A DNA stretch of 64,000 nt. It comes from Paulownia fortunei (Eukaryota; Streptophyta; Magnoliopsida; Lamiales; Paulowniaceae). Position numbers and translations under genes: made by a program. The stretch lies in assembly GCA_019321725.1 (NCBI GenBank), contig CM033107.1, positions 18,219,445 to 18,283,444 on the forward strand. Direction: 5' to 3'. Below the pieces are notes generated by a model. That model did no database searches, was not told the origin of the DNA, and saw nothing but the letters and a program-made list of their open reading frames with translations. Shown here in pieces: positions 47,609 through 60,017 of the stretch; the first letter of the stretch is position 1; each line of letters starts with the position of its first letter.

Positions 47609-48395
47609 TAAGCCCTCTTTTTGGACAAAAAACATTCCGAAGGTTCCTAAACCAATCGACATAGTTAGGCTCATAAGTTTACTGATGTCCAGCATTGATA
47701 TTAGTGGATTTTTAGCCATTTTGAGATCTAATCTAAAAAATATGTAAGGTATAAAAATAATCATACATTTTACGACATATTCATCAATATTATGGTCTTT
47801 AATTATAAATATCTACCACTATTTTATACAAACTCCATCACCCTATAGATAGCAATTTAGAAAATCCAATTTTCTAGTGGCTTGAGACGTAACTAATATT
47901 TTATATACCAAATTTCATGAGTTCATATAAAATATTAAAAGGTAGCTAATTACCTTCAAGCTATTTTGTCTCATCTCTTCCCATTTGTCCCAATTTTATG
48001 ATGACATATTGTAATAAGTGTCAAGCATGACCCATCAAACCCCCATTAGTGTCCACGACATGGATGATGATAAAGATGAGTCCACCCCAAGGGCATCTCT
48101 ATGCTTAGTACTGATCACAACTTTCTGTTATTTAGGCATCCCACGACTAATGGACGATGTTACAGATGAGGTAGCATCATCATGTTAACTACTTTTGATG
48201 GAAGTCATGGATGATTGAGTTCAACTCAATTTTGCTTATATTTGCTTGATATGGAATTTAATTAAAAAAACATAAACTTGACTTTTCAAGTGAGATTCTA
48301 ATTTTATAACTCATCGATTATTAATAAGTTCATTTATTTAATGAAATATTATCCTAGTGATTGCCAACATAATCATAAGGAAGGAAAGCATTAAA
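47609..48395 (-). mobile_element. Copia gag/leader fragment (second copy)
   Basis: Colinear with 42357-42830 of the copia element: CGAAGGTTCCTAAACCA, then the gag leader with GACTAATGGACGATG- and ACTACTTTTGATGGAA-type blocks, to GGAAAGCATTAAATA at 48394. On the left it is interrupted by the second gypsy element and on the right by the LINE relic. Confidence 0.8.
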
Positions 48396-50095
48396 TATTA
48401 AAATACAGCCACCCAAAAAAGCTCTTAACCCTCTCCCATGCCCTAGCCCGAACCCACTCCTTTCCAAGTTGCCGAACTCACTAGCAAGATCCTTAGCAGC
48501 CATCCTCCATCCAATAGTGATAGACAATCCCCATTCTACTAGTGTTTGAAATAAAAAAAACATTATAGCCCATAGAGAATGCACTTGAGTTTGATCCTAA
48601 GGCCGAATCACCTATTGCTCCAATGTGGATTAGATCGCCAGGGTTGCTATTACACTTTTTTTAACAAAAATGCACTTTTCAGTTTTACATCTTTAATTAG
48701 AACTTCATTGAAGATGGATGAGCCTACGATAGACCAAACACATCCTAGCATAGCTAGGATATGTGTTGAAGTTGATTTATCTAAACCTAAGATTGAGGAA
48801 ATATATTCAGATATTGGGGATTAAATACTTTTTGCAGAAAGTGTGTTATCCACCAAAATTTTGTATGGCTTGTAAAAATTTTAGGCCAGGAGGAATTGGG
48901 ATGCTTTAAATTAGGGAATAAGCCACAACCACACACCAAATACATGATGAAATATTTGAAAGGGATATCAAAACTATTTTGGAAAGAAGAAAGGAAAATA
49001 AGTTATTGAAAACGGTAGTGGTAATAAGAATGTAGTGGTAGAATCTAGCAAGAAAAAGTTAGATTCTATGATATTCTCAAATCCCATTATTAGGAGATTT
49101 TACATAATTCTAGTGCTTATGGCTTAGCTTGTAAGGTGGGGGAGCGAACTACTCAAAAAATGAGGGGATTGAATGAAGGTCAAACAAAGAATAAACAAAA
49201 TATTAACCTAAGCCCTAGCCAAAACCTTAACCCTAACTCTAGTTAAAGTCTCGAGCTTTCTACTAATGTAACTGCATTCTATGATGGATCGAATATTAAT
49301 TGATTTAAAGAAAGTTTTATTATGAATAATTCTGATCCGACGCATTTATTGAAGTGGTAGATTGTTGTATCCAATCACCCCTCTAACATATGTATGACAA
49401 AATAATTTTTTTGGGTTGAAGGATGTATATTTGGATGAGAAGGAGAATATTAGGGATGATCTTGAGGAAACTAATACTGAATCTTTTTTATGTTGGAGAA
49501 GAAAGTCTTGAGGGGCAAATTGTTCAAGTCCCCGATACCAAATTTTCAATAAAAAGAGAAGCAACCTTCCACCATCGTGGGGCTTCTTGTGATCATCTTG
49601 AGTTACCCCTTAAGCCAGCTAAAACAACAAAGAGAAAAGGTAAGACAATTTCCAAAATACAACCAATAGAATTATGATCGATTCTCAATCGACTTTAGGT
49701 TCTCCCACCCATCTTAGTTTTTTTGTGAATTAGATTGTTTGGAATATTTGGTGGGGGGTAGACAACTCGGATTCACAGCAAAGTTTGCATCATATGTGTT
49801 TTAAAAATGATCCATGACTTTTAGTTATTTTGAGACCCAAAATTAAGCCTTAATCCACGGAAAACATTGAGGAAATTTGGCTTTGATAATGTATGCTACA
49901 ACTACTCTAACAAGATATGGGTTTTTTGGCATAAGACCAGTGGAGTTGAAGTGATCTCGAATCATGAACATATTCATTCATAATAAATTAGCTCATTTTT
50001 CTACCCTAAGTAGTTAAAACATACAACATTTCCAACTGTTGAGTATTTATTACATTTATTGTAGTTTTATTTCAAAATTGTTAAAAAAAAATAAT
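48396..50095 (+). pseudogene. L1-type LINE relic: ORF1 zinc-knuckle protein and start of ORF2 endonuclease
   Basis: ORF1 words in the plus strand: APMWIRSPGLLLHFF-like (48615), NKNALFSFTSLIRTSLKMDE, then THPSIARICVEVDLSKPKIE and EEIYSDIGD to 48824. This is the DUF4283/zf-CCHC_4 type ORF1 of plant LINEs, an RNA-binding protein. ORF2 begins near 49720 with WNVWNIRGVGNSDSQQSL-like, LVILEPKIKP and KIWVFWHKTSGVEV, the N-terminus of the AP-endonuclease domain. It stops near 49970; RT is absent. An A-rich stretch at about 50080-50090 may be the tail. Frameshifts throughout. 48396-48590 is of unclear origin. Confidence 0.75.
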
Positions 50096-50548
50096 TTTAT
50101 GTTAGGTTATGTTTCCAAGGACACACGAACCCAACATTTCTTGATCGTCATTCTATATGCGACCATGCCCCATATAATATATGACCACAAGGACATTGTT
50201 AAAAGAAATTAAACAATACATAAAGATAAAAAACTACCTTCTTTATTAATATTGAATCGAATGAGATTATTTCACAAAATTCTAAATATCTATATTATTT
50301 CTAATTGGTGGTAGCATGGTCAAAATATGGCGTTTGGGCTACTGTACGATTTAAAAAATTAAGTTTCATGGTTGCTACAAGTTATAGCTTTTAGCATAGC
50401 GGCAAATTCTCAATCCTACAACTAGTATCAAACCAAAGGTCATAGATTGCAGAGAAGATTTTTGGCCACTGTGATAGCAATTGCCATCACATAAATTTTT
50501 GGAGGACATTATTTGCTTGTATTACAATAATTTCTCTTGTGATAGGCT
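50096..50548. repeat. Probable copia LTR fragment
   Basis: Starts TGTTAGGTTATGTTTCC, like the copia edge at 43695. CTATATGCGACCATGCCCCA and the following A/T-rich block resemble the reversed copia LTR at 53300-53420. ACTAGTATCAAACC near 50420 resembles a decayed primer site. The orientation is not settled. Confidence 0.4.
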
Positions 50549-52618
50549 CATAACATTGGAGTTTTGAAAGTAATGAAGTTACTAATATAATACAATAGAT
50601 TGTAAAATCAAAAGCATATCCCACAAAATAGCCCAATAGGTCGTTATCTAAGTACATTGATCTTTGAAAGCCTGTAGGAGCTCTACTGCCAGCCCAGTAA
50701 ACCAGATGTCTCAAGTCTCACCATGCTCACCTACAATGTATGAACTACATGAGCTAATGCTCAATAAGTAAAAATCATGCATGCCAAGAATATGATATAA
50801 AATATCATGCAACTTATCTCTAAGATATGATACTAGAACTATGTTAAGTTTGAGTACTCATAAATCAAAGAGTTTTTATTCAAAATCACTTCATTTTATT
50901 AGGCCCTTGGCCCACCTAATATGCACGAGAAAGTGCTCTGCATAATATCAATAATCAAATGGCCAATAATGGATTGATATGGTCGAGTGGACCATCTCCC
51001 GTGACCCCTAGAGGTACATCCCCTGTCTTCTCCTGTGATCACCCAAGAAGTCTCCCACCTGTGGCCTTAACATAACAAAGGTACAATCAAATGGACCATC
51101 CTCTCGTGATTACCAAAGGTCCACCCTCTATCTTCTCTTGTGATCCACCAAGAAGTATCCTACTTGCGATTCCTAAAATATCACATAAGTATGCCTCGCA
51201 TGCCTTGGTGCACTAGTAGTGGCCAATAAATATCTTTATTCATCAAAATCATTTCTCAAATCATATTGTGCGTGCAAGAACCTTAACTACACCCATACGT
51301 CCTGCATGCACATGTAAATGCTCATGAATGGTGTATTTAATATGAAATATAAGTAATCTTGCTCTCAACATGTTTCAAGAATCATAAGACTCTTAAATTA
51401 CATAATATACTTTTCATCTAATCAATTTAAATATCATCAATACATTAGGTATAAATACTTCAAGACGTACTATGTTTATGTAATGTAGTTGCAAATGGAT
51501 CTTTACTTACCTTTCATTTGGTTGGTGACTTAGTTAAGATTTGTATAGTGTTCCCCTTCAACCTTAGATGTAAAATAGTCTGTAATATTACCCATTATCA
51601 AGCACCATTCCCAATTTGGCAAGTTGAAAGCACAAAATCTCATACTAAGATCTTAAACACCAAGTTATCTAGCTAACAATCAAGCTTTTACAAATTTGAA
51701 CCTAATATAGTCTCTCAAATACCATAATTTTTCATCTTAGATACATGTAAACATCATGTAATTGAAGTATTATAACTACAATAGCATGTACCTAATTTTT
51801 AGAACTCAATAGCAATATGTTTAGGTTGAAACATACTAAGTTATCAAATGGGACAAATTCACATTTTCATATTTTCTTGCTATTCAATTTAGTTGCATGA
51901 TAATTTTGACATCCTTAACCATATCCAATCACTCCTGAATTTTTACCACACTTAGCTAGCATGTAGATAAATATAATCATATTATAGAATTGCCTAAAAT
52001 CACTTATTTACCTTAGGAAAACCAGCCCACTTATCACAACACAAAAATTGTAAGTTCTATCATAATAGTTTTGAGTGTCTCTTTAAATATCAACACATAT
52101 TTCAATTTATAACCTCTCTAAACTTACATACATCACATAAACTCATATAAAAACACATATATGGTGAAATATATAGGTTTTAATCAAGTTATTATACATA
52201 TATATAGCATTAAAGACAAAAATCAGCAAGTAATTTCTATTATGATTTTGCAACTAAAAATCCTTCTTTTGTGAATTATAAGACCATAAATAATATCCTA
52301 ACATGATTATATATAATAATAGAAGCTTTAGAAATCGTAAACCCTCAAATAATTCAAGAATTGAAATAAAAACATGAGTTAAGCTCACCTATGCACAATT
52401 TTAAGTTTCTACTTGCTCCTCTCTTGCTTTCCTTTACTTCATTCACTCTTTTCTTTACTTGAAATTACTTGAGAGAAACTTATAAAATTAAATATGGAGG
52501 TTTGGAATGTGAAATTTCTTAGAAATGATTTTTGGTCGTGCTTCAATGATAAAAATAAAGAAAGGTTGAGGTGGTAAATCTTGAGATGATAAAGCTTAAA
52601 GTGTCAAGTGGTGAATCA
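50549..52618 (-). repeat. Third copy of the chromovirus LTR, first segment
   Basis: Matches 36411-38655 closely in order (GCCTGTAGGAGCTC, the CTCAAGTCTCACCATG block, ATGTTTCAAGAATCATAA at about 51370, the AGGTTGAGGTGG array remnant at 52563). The inner end with the PBS is absent. It ends near TCAAAATT at 52618 and resumes at 54831. No internal chromovirus region is attached, so this is a solo or truncated LTR. Confidence 0.85.
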
Positions 52619-53470
52619 AAATTAACCTACTTTGTTACAAGTATCATGCAAGTCTGGTCCTTCCATCAACTAATCTCTCAATTAAATCTAGGGGATGGAT
52701 TATTAGTTAAAATCCTAATTGACTTAATAATTATCATCCCATTCCTAGTCACATTGACTCATGATGAATTATTAGAAAATTTTCGTCTAATATTCATCCT
52801 GCTTTAGCCAAAGACTTCTGAGTTCAGGACCATGGAATGCATAAGATATTCATCTATTCTGCCAGATAGATGATGGGGTCTTTGTTGTCCACTCATTAAC
52901 CTCCATACACAAAGATCATACACCCAATATAAACATTTTGTGATTGTCATGCATTTAGAAAATACATGAAAGCGCATGATATCGTGCACAAATTTACTAT
53001 GGTGTCTCAAATCAAATGACTAATTCTTGCATTATAGTAACTAGTAAATTCTCATTCGTTGAATAATATTTCCAATTAGAAATTTTCCATGGGCCTGTTT
53101 GGTGTACTTGTTCCCTAACGAGCACCTATATACGTGCACTAGCATCACTATGCTGATACAAATGGGATGAGACATCCTCATTTTAAGCATGCAACGTATG
53201 CGCAAGTCCAAGGATCTTATCAACGTCCCATCTTAAAGAACCCACAACTCAAAACTAATTTAAGAACAAAATCATAGAGGTATATTTCATGATTGCCATT
53301 ATATGCGCTACCATCCCCATAGTTGTGTATGGTCTAAGGATTATATCTAATTGCTTAAGTGCAATTAAAGATAAAGAATTATCAATTTTGTTAATATATT
53401 TCGAATAAGATTGTCTACTGCTAGAGTATATAAGTGGCAAGTAATTAACACTTTGGGTACTACTCTAACA
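52619..53470 (-). repeat. Reversed copia LTR fragment inside the chromovirus LTR
   Basis: The reverse complement matches the LTR at 3730-4560: the edge TGTTAGAGTAGT at 53470, the TTAGGGAACAAG-type block near 53110, CAGGATGAATATTAGACG near 52795 and GAGATTAGTTGATGG near 52670. The far end of the LTR is missing at 52619. Confidence 0.75.
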
Positions 53471-54830
53471 AAAAAGATTATCAACATGGCCATCATATAT
53501 CAAGTGGGCAAGCATGGAGATTTTTTTCCTCATCATGTCAGTGAAAGCCTACACTGTTCCATCAGGGTCAATCTTAAATAGCTTTTCAATTATCTTGGTG
53601 TATGTAATTTCATTACGCTTCTCATATGAGGTAATACTACCACAAATTTGAGTCAGCTTCATATCTCCATGCTCCCTGTGAAGTCTAGCGGTGTTTCCAT
53701 AGGTGATGAAAGTAGCCCTTTCTTGGAAAGATTTATAGATAAATCCAAGGTAGGATTTGTTTCTTATCCTCGATTCCTAGAAAAGTTTGGAAGCACAAAA
53801 GAGACAAAAATAAGTCAACATCATATGTTGCCCATGCCCATTCTCGTCAGTACTCTTACCCTTATCCAAATTGCCCATGGAGTTAGGCTCATCTCTATTT
53901 CATCCTGCACACCATCTAAGGTGTTAAGCATTATTTGCATCTCAAAGTGCTTTTTCGATGATCATATCTCCAACTAGAACAACAGATAATCATCTGGAAT
54001 CTTCTTGGCTCTTTCTCTTAATACTATCTCAATAACATTTGTTTAGATAATTCTAATTTGAAAAAAAAATATGGAATTCCAGTGTTTTTGGCAATGCAAC
54101 ACCCAATCAACGAGCCATAGCACTACGTGACGAGGGAAAAGTGAAATTTTCTATTTTAAAGTGTGTTTTTTATGACAAAATATAAAAGGAACACTTAGAA
54201 TTCATATTGGGCATCTTGGCTTTGGAGAAGAAGAGAACACAAGAAAAAATAAGAGGAGAAGGATGTTGGAGATCAAGATTGGGGTTTCTTCTTTCAAAAT
54301 TCTAGAGTTTTTTCTTTTTTTTCTTTTAAGTTATCCTTTGTCATAAATTCTAGTTTTTCTATTAATTTGTTTGATATTTTTTTCTTCCAAAAGGCCACTT
54401 ATGCCTAGGCGAGAGGTTTGGCATAAACCCTTACCTATTTATTAATAATATCAAAATAATTATAAGGAGGTTTTTCAAGATATTAAATAAGCAGTACTTA
54501 CTCCATTTATAATAGTCCAAAATAAATAAATAAGGAGTGCTACTCCATTACAGTTTTGAAAGCATAAAGAAGAAATACTACTCCCTTACAATCATCAAGA
54601 ATCAAAAGTTCTAACAAAATAAAAAAAATAACCTAAAACTAACATCCTGTAACATCTTAGGAGAAAATCAGAAAGATCCCTCAATCCATATGTAAAGTCT
54701 GCAAAAAAGCTAAGAAATAACAAAGCAAGAGACAACTTGATGCCAACTAGGTGCCCAATGAACATAACCAATACATCAATATAATTAAGTTCAAGCATAA
54801 GAAAATGACACAACAAAACCAACAAGATGT
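53471..54830. other. Unidentified 1.36-kb segment within the split LTR
   Basis: Has a patch (53480-53980) with longer open stretches on both strands, including a 109-codon plus frame (53648-53977) and, on minus, [20 protein letters not shown]. None is recognised. The right half is AT-rich and ends near the point where the chromovirus LTR resumes. It could be the interior of the copia whose LTR ends at 53470, or an unrelated insertion. Confidence 0.4.
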
Positions 54831-55420
54831 TATACACACTTATGCAGATCTAATCTAGTTTTTTTCATTATTTATTTTTCTATTTATGACCTATTTTAAT
54901 TATCGTATGATCGGATAATAAATTATGCCCTAATTTCTTAATCGTTTCATTTGATCTCCAAATCGATTGGCATTTGATTCTTAAATGATTGTCTAGTTTG
55001 TATTTCTAAAATCATATTCGCATATAGACCTTGTAATATAATACTTAAATCATATTATATCATGACTATCATCCCAAGTATGTTAATTCATGGCTGTATA
55101 CTTTTAAAACACCTCGATCTAATTAAATTGAATCATATAAGCTTACTAGTAATAATTTTAACACTTCCAAAATTATAACATATAACCTATGAATATCAAA
55201 TATATTGACCAATCTATTCTTTTTTTCTTATCTAAATATAGAATTACATACTTAGATTATAAGATCTCAACCACTAATATAATGTGATAGCATTAGAGGT
55301 CTAACAATTAAGAATGCTATATAGGATGCCATATAGATGTCAATGCAAATTAGCGTATAAATAACATGTAATGCATGAATCATATTGATCGAGTGAGTAG
55401 TGTGAGGTTTGGGTATTACA
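54831..55420 (-). repeat. Third copy of the chromovirus LTR, second segment
   Basis: Resumes at CACACTTATGCAGATCTAAT, aligned to 38665 onward of the 5' LTR and then to the part only the 3' LTR keeps, ending at GGGTATTACA (55411-55420). The following bases TCCACCG are not a polypurine tract, which supports a solo LTR. Confidence 0.85.
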
Positions 55421-55676
55421 TCCACCGTTTCAGTAAGAGACCCACCAATAATCTGAAATGGAGTACCACTAACTGGATCTTTAGCTTGAGATGTTAGTCC
55501 CTTGTTCATTAGTTCCCTAAATCAACATCTTTTTAAGATTTAAAGTGGTTTGAGCATAAGCGATTGGGCCTTTGCTTATAGTTATAGGTGCAAAAATCAA
55601 AAGTTAGTGGAATTCACAAAGCTCACGTCACTCTTAGTTGGATGGCCCATAGCTAGAGATGGCGCCAATGGTCTAC
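55421..55676. other. Spacer between LTR blocks
   Basis: A short minus-strand frame (MNKGLTSQAKDPVSGTPFQI) runs from 55509 into the LTR and looks coding-like but is not recognised. GATGGCGCCAATGG occurs near 55659. Confidence 0.35.
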
Positions 55677-58173
55677 TAATAAGTTGGTCTTATACTAGTA
55701 ATTTATATACATTTTGATTAATATTTAGTTTATTTTTAAGTGTTTATATTAATTTTCATGCATTTATTTTGAAATCTTGTAGGTAATGGAAAAAAGAGAA
55801 GAAAATGGAAAGAAACCAAAAACTTGATTGAAATGTTGAAGAATCAGAATTATGGTGCTACTTATGGCAGTTTTTGTATTTTAATCATAACTCTCTACCC
55901 TAATATTATATTAACTTGATTTTTAATTTATTGGAAATCTAAGAGATATATATACAATGTCTATGTTTACTATGAAATCTAATTCATTCAATTTGAATGA
56001 GAAAATTCAAGTTTAATGGTTAGCACCAAACTAAAAGTTTCTGGTATGACATATCTTGGTATCTTTGGTATAACTCTCTCCAAAGATGTCATATTGAGTT
56101 GATTCAAGTACCTATGAATAGCCAAGACATAGATTGGAAATATGTTATCAGATATATTCAGACAATTCATTTTAGAAAAAAGTCAAAAACCAGTTGTAAG
56201 GGGTTAAATAGTGTTAAAGTATTGAAGTGAATGAGGAAAAGATAGCAGCAATGGCGCCTAGACACCAAAACATGGTGCCTAGGCGCCATCCGAGGCTGCC
56301 AGGACAAAATACATGGTGCCAAGGTGCCAAAACAGAGTGCCTAGGTGCCATCTGGGGTTGTCAGGATAGAATACATAGTGCCTAAGCAAACCACAAATGC
56401 ACGGTATCAAGTTTTAATACAACGGTAAGTTGAGTATCGCATCCACATGGATTGTAATAAAAAATTACATTAAGTACCATAGTTCAAATAGTCCTATTTA
56501 TATCTAGAAAATTGAGTGATGATTGGTATACAAAGTAAAGTAAGAGAAAAATGTAAAGACAAGAGCGAGATTTTTAGAAACAATATAACAAACACCTTAT
56601 GAGGAAGAAGTTCTAGAGGAATGACTCACCTAGTTTTCACTTATGTTCTTCCTTCCAAAACATACCAATTCAAGTCAACAACATATGTAAGTTAATAATT
56701 CATAAGTTCATCAATTTCCTCTCTCGAGTTTCAAATTGACTATGAGTTCTAACATGAATTTAATATCTCTATAAAAATTCAAGAATAAAAAAAAATCTAC
56801 AAAAGTTCAATGAATTATTCTTCAATACTTCAGAGGTTTCATAAGCTTCTCAACTCTATGATTCTTAGGTTGTGTTATCATTATGATTATATATAATCTT
56901 ACCTCTCTCGAGTGTCGAATCTCATACACCAAACAATCTCAATTAAAGGCTAAATAATCAAGATGCAATACTGAACAAGATAACACAAATAATATGAATA
57001 ACTTGAACTAATATTATTTGGAACTCAAAGATAGGATCAAATAAGGTTACATCATCCTCTAGAAAGAAAAGTATAGTTCACCATTAATGAATACAACTTC
57101 AAGAAATAAATAAGAATGAACATAGAAATTGTTCACCAATTTGTGAAGTGGGAGAAATGGTTGAAGCTCTCATTGTCTCCAAGAATGCCTTGTTTTGATT
57201 TGTAGAAAATTGAATGGGTCTTATCTCCAAGCACCCAATGGCCTCATTTGGTTCCAAGAACTAATCCCCCTCCTTTGGTTGATGCTAATCATCCTTTTTA
57301 AACTTCTAAAAAATGATTCTCTCCCCAAGAGTCATCCAAAATAACCCTGAAATCCTTCCACTTTTCTTGGCTTTTCTTCAAAAGAAACCTGAAATCCTTC
57401 CCATTTTCTTAGATTTTTATCCTTTTTCTCTCCACCAATTTATGTATCCCACTAGAGAATCATATGAGTAATGATTTATGGGTGTATCTAATGTGTATAT
57501 CTCATAAAAATGCCAAAATTTATGATCTATTACCACTTGTTGCCAAAATAATGCATCAAATGCCTAGGTGCTATGTATTTTATCCTAGCAACCCCAGCTG
57601 GTGCCTAGGTACTGTGTATTCTGTCTTGGTAGCCTCAGATAGTGCCTAGGCGCCTGTTGTCTTTTCCTCCTTCACTTCAGTACTAGAAGACAATTAGTGT
57701 CTTCTAACTAATTGTCTCTTTGTGTCGTGGATTTCCATAGCACTTGAATCAACTCAATATAATATATATGGAGAGAGTTATGCCTAAAAAACCAAAATAT
57801 GTCATACTAGGAAGTTTGAGTCCGGTGTTAACTATTGAAGTTGAATTGTCTCATTCTAATGGAATGAATTGTGTTTCATGGTAAACATAAAAATTATAGA
57901 TCCATCTCTTAGATTTACAATGGATCAAGAATAAATTAATATAATATTAGGGTAGAGAGTTATGATTAAAATATAAAAATTGTCATCAGTAGCACCACAT
58001 TTCGGATTCTTCAACATTTTAACCAAGTTTTTGGTTTCTTTCCATTTTTTTTCTCTTTTTTCCATTACCTACAAGATTTCAAACTAAATGCATAAAAAGT
58101 AATATAAACACTTGAAAGCAAACCAAATGTTAATCAAATGTATATAAATTATAGGTATAAAACCAACTTATCA
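55677..58173 (-). mobile_element. Athila-like LTR in minus orientation with an inverted copy of its own first part
   Basis: The minus-strand LTR starts TGATAAGTTGG at 58173 and runs to its end-like CCGTGCATTTGTGGTTTGC near 56388, lacking only the last bases. Directly joined to it, 55677-56386 (plus) repeats the first part of the LTR in opposite sense, beginning TAATAAGTTGG. The arms are about 708 bases (55679-56386) and 613 bases (57561-58173) with a spacer of about 1174 bases. Both arms carry the GGTGCCTAGGCGCC repeats. A transcript across it would fold into a long hairpin. Confidence 0.8.
56245..56386 (+). repeat. GGTGCCTAGGCGCCAT repeats in the left arm
   Basis: Degenerate units of GGTGCC-AGG-GCC followed by ATC-G-GG-TG-CAGGA-A-AATACAT occur two to three times. 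The reverse-complement set lies at 57561-57655 and related words at 6140-6425. Confidence 0.75.
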
Positions 58174-58558
58174 CCTATTAAGGGTAGATTTGGTCCAAAT
58201 CGAGAGAGTGCACCAATTACATTAGGAAGACCCAATGCCACACAATCCTCATCATTCCTAATCACAATTGAGCTATGTTCATAACCATATAGGATGGCTA
58301 ATCAATGCCTTGACTCTCCTTCGTGTTGAATTCAATCCGTCAATCTCCTTGGGTTTTAGTTAGTTTTTATTAAATTTGGTAGTTGTTCATGTTAATTTAA
58401 TCACAAATATAATCATTAGGCTAAATATAGCATAGATAATCTATATTTGTTAATTATACACACCTCCATATGGATACTCTACTTTACTAACTCTTTATTA
58501 CTTGTTTACACCATGCACTTGTGGTTTGTTACTACCTATATTAGGGTCACCATGTTTT

Positions 58559-58576
58559 TGGTGTCGTTGTCGGGGA
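58559..58576 (+). other. Primer binding site, tRNA-Asp type
   Basis: TGGTGTCGTTGTCGGGGA differs from TGGCGCCGTTGCCGGGGA, the complement of the plant tRNA-Asp 3' end, by three changes, all C to T, as expected from deamination of methylated cytosines. Confidence 0.85.
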
Positions 58577-58724
58577 GTGTGTTTTTTGTGTGATATCAAA
58601 GTTGATTGTCTAGTTATAGTTTAACCATTTTATTTGCTTTATTTTTTATTTTTCTTTATTTTATTTTTTTGTTCAAGTTACTTTGAGAGTTCTTGTTTTT
58701 CATTATAGGTGTTGTTGGCATATG

Positions 58725-59520
58725 ACCCGGTCATCTACATAGGATCTTAAGCCATACAACCCAAAAATAGAGAAAACTCTTCGTTTGTTGATAAGGGAAG
58801 CAAAAGACCAAGTATGGCCAACAAAGAGTGAGATGTGGAGAATAGATCATTATTGGACTATGTTAAGCCTTTAATCAATGGGACCAATTCGAGTATTAGA
58901 AGGTCGACAATCAAGCAATCACTTTTGAGATTAAACTGATGATCATTCAAATGATTTGAACTTTAGTATAGTTTGGTGGTTCAACGAGTTACGACCCTAA
59001 TGCCCACTTAGAAAACTTTTTGGAGATTTATGATACCTTTAAACATAAAAGAGTGACTAATGATGCTATTAGATCAAGATTGTTCCCATTTTCTTTTAGG
59101 GATAAAGCGAAGAGCTACCTTAATTCATTGTTGCTAGATTAATCACCACATGGGAGGCCATGGCACAAGCATTCTTTGCAAAATATTTGGCACCTTTCAA
59201 AAAACCTAAAAAAGGAACGACATCACCATATTTGTACAATTTGAGTTGGAGTCCTTGTATGAAGGTTGGGAGAGGTTTAAGGACTTGTTGAGGAGATGTC
59301 CGCACCATAGTTTACCCATATGGCTTCAAGTGCAAAATTTCTATAATGGCTTATCACTTGCTAACTGAGCTATGATAGATGCAATGGCTAGAGGCACAAT
59401 CATGAGAAAAACTCTACAGAAAGCATATGAGTTATTGGAAGAAATGGCATCTAACAATTACCAATGGGAAACAGATAGAAGTTTGGGAAAAAGGGCAGTG
59501 GGAGTGCATAACATCAACAC
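58725..59520 (+). pseudogene. Athila-type gag, degraded
   Basis: DLKPYNPKIEKTLRLL is near the start (58741). Then YDPNAHLENFLEIYDTF and RLFPFSFRDKAKSYLNSLL (58990-59130). WEAMAQAFFAKYLAPFKKPK follows with a frameshift, then ESLYEGWERFKDLLRRCPHH and LPIWLQVQNFYNGLS. These are hallmark Athila gag words in the usual order. Frameshifts and stops (for example near 59140 and 59230) inactivate it. Confidence 0.85.
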
Positions 59521-60017
59521 ATACTCCGCCATCTCAGCTTAAATCGAAGCATTGGCTGAAAGATAGATAACATTGGTGCTTCAATGATGAAGATGCAAAT
59601 CGTCGCATGTGAGTTGTAGAGATGAACACTATAACAACAAATGCCAAGTGGGGAACCCATTTTTAACCTCATCCGAGCAAGCCAATTATATTAGGAATAG
59701 GCAAGCAAACAATAGTTATTCCTAAACATAGAATCCTGGATGGAGAAATCATCCCAATTTTGCATGGGGATATCAAGGTAACCAACGCACTTCTCAAGCC
59801 AATCAAAGCATAGCAAGACCTCCACCACACGGTTACCCACCCCAAGAAAAGAAATTAATTTTTAAAGAACTTGTGGCCAAGTTTATTGTGAATACCCAAG
59901 TGAGATTCCAAAACAATGAGACAACCTTACATAATTGTAAGTATGGTCTCAATACGTGCTCAAGGAATATTGCCAAGTGATACGAAGAAAAATCCCAAAG
60001 TATAATTACATGCAATC

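Noticed and set aside
55677..58173. Interpretation as a Mutator-like transposon with long terminal inverted repeats
   Set aside because: The arms match LTR starts found elsewhere (43712) and the spacer carries the LTR 3' end, so an inverted LTR duplication fits better. No transposase was seen.
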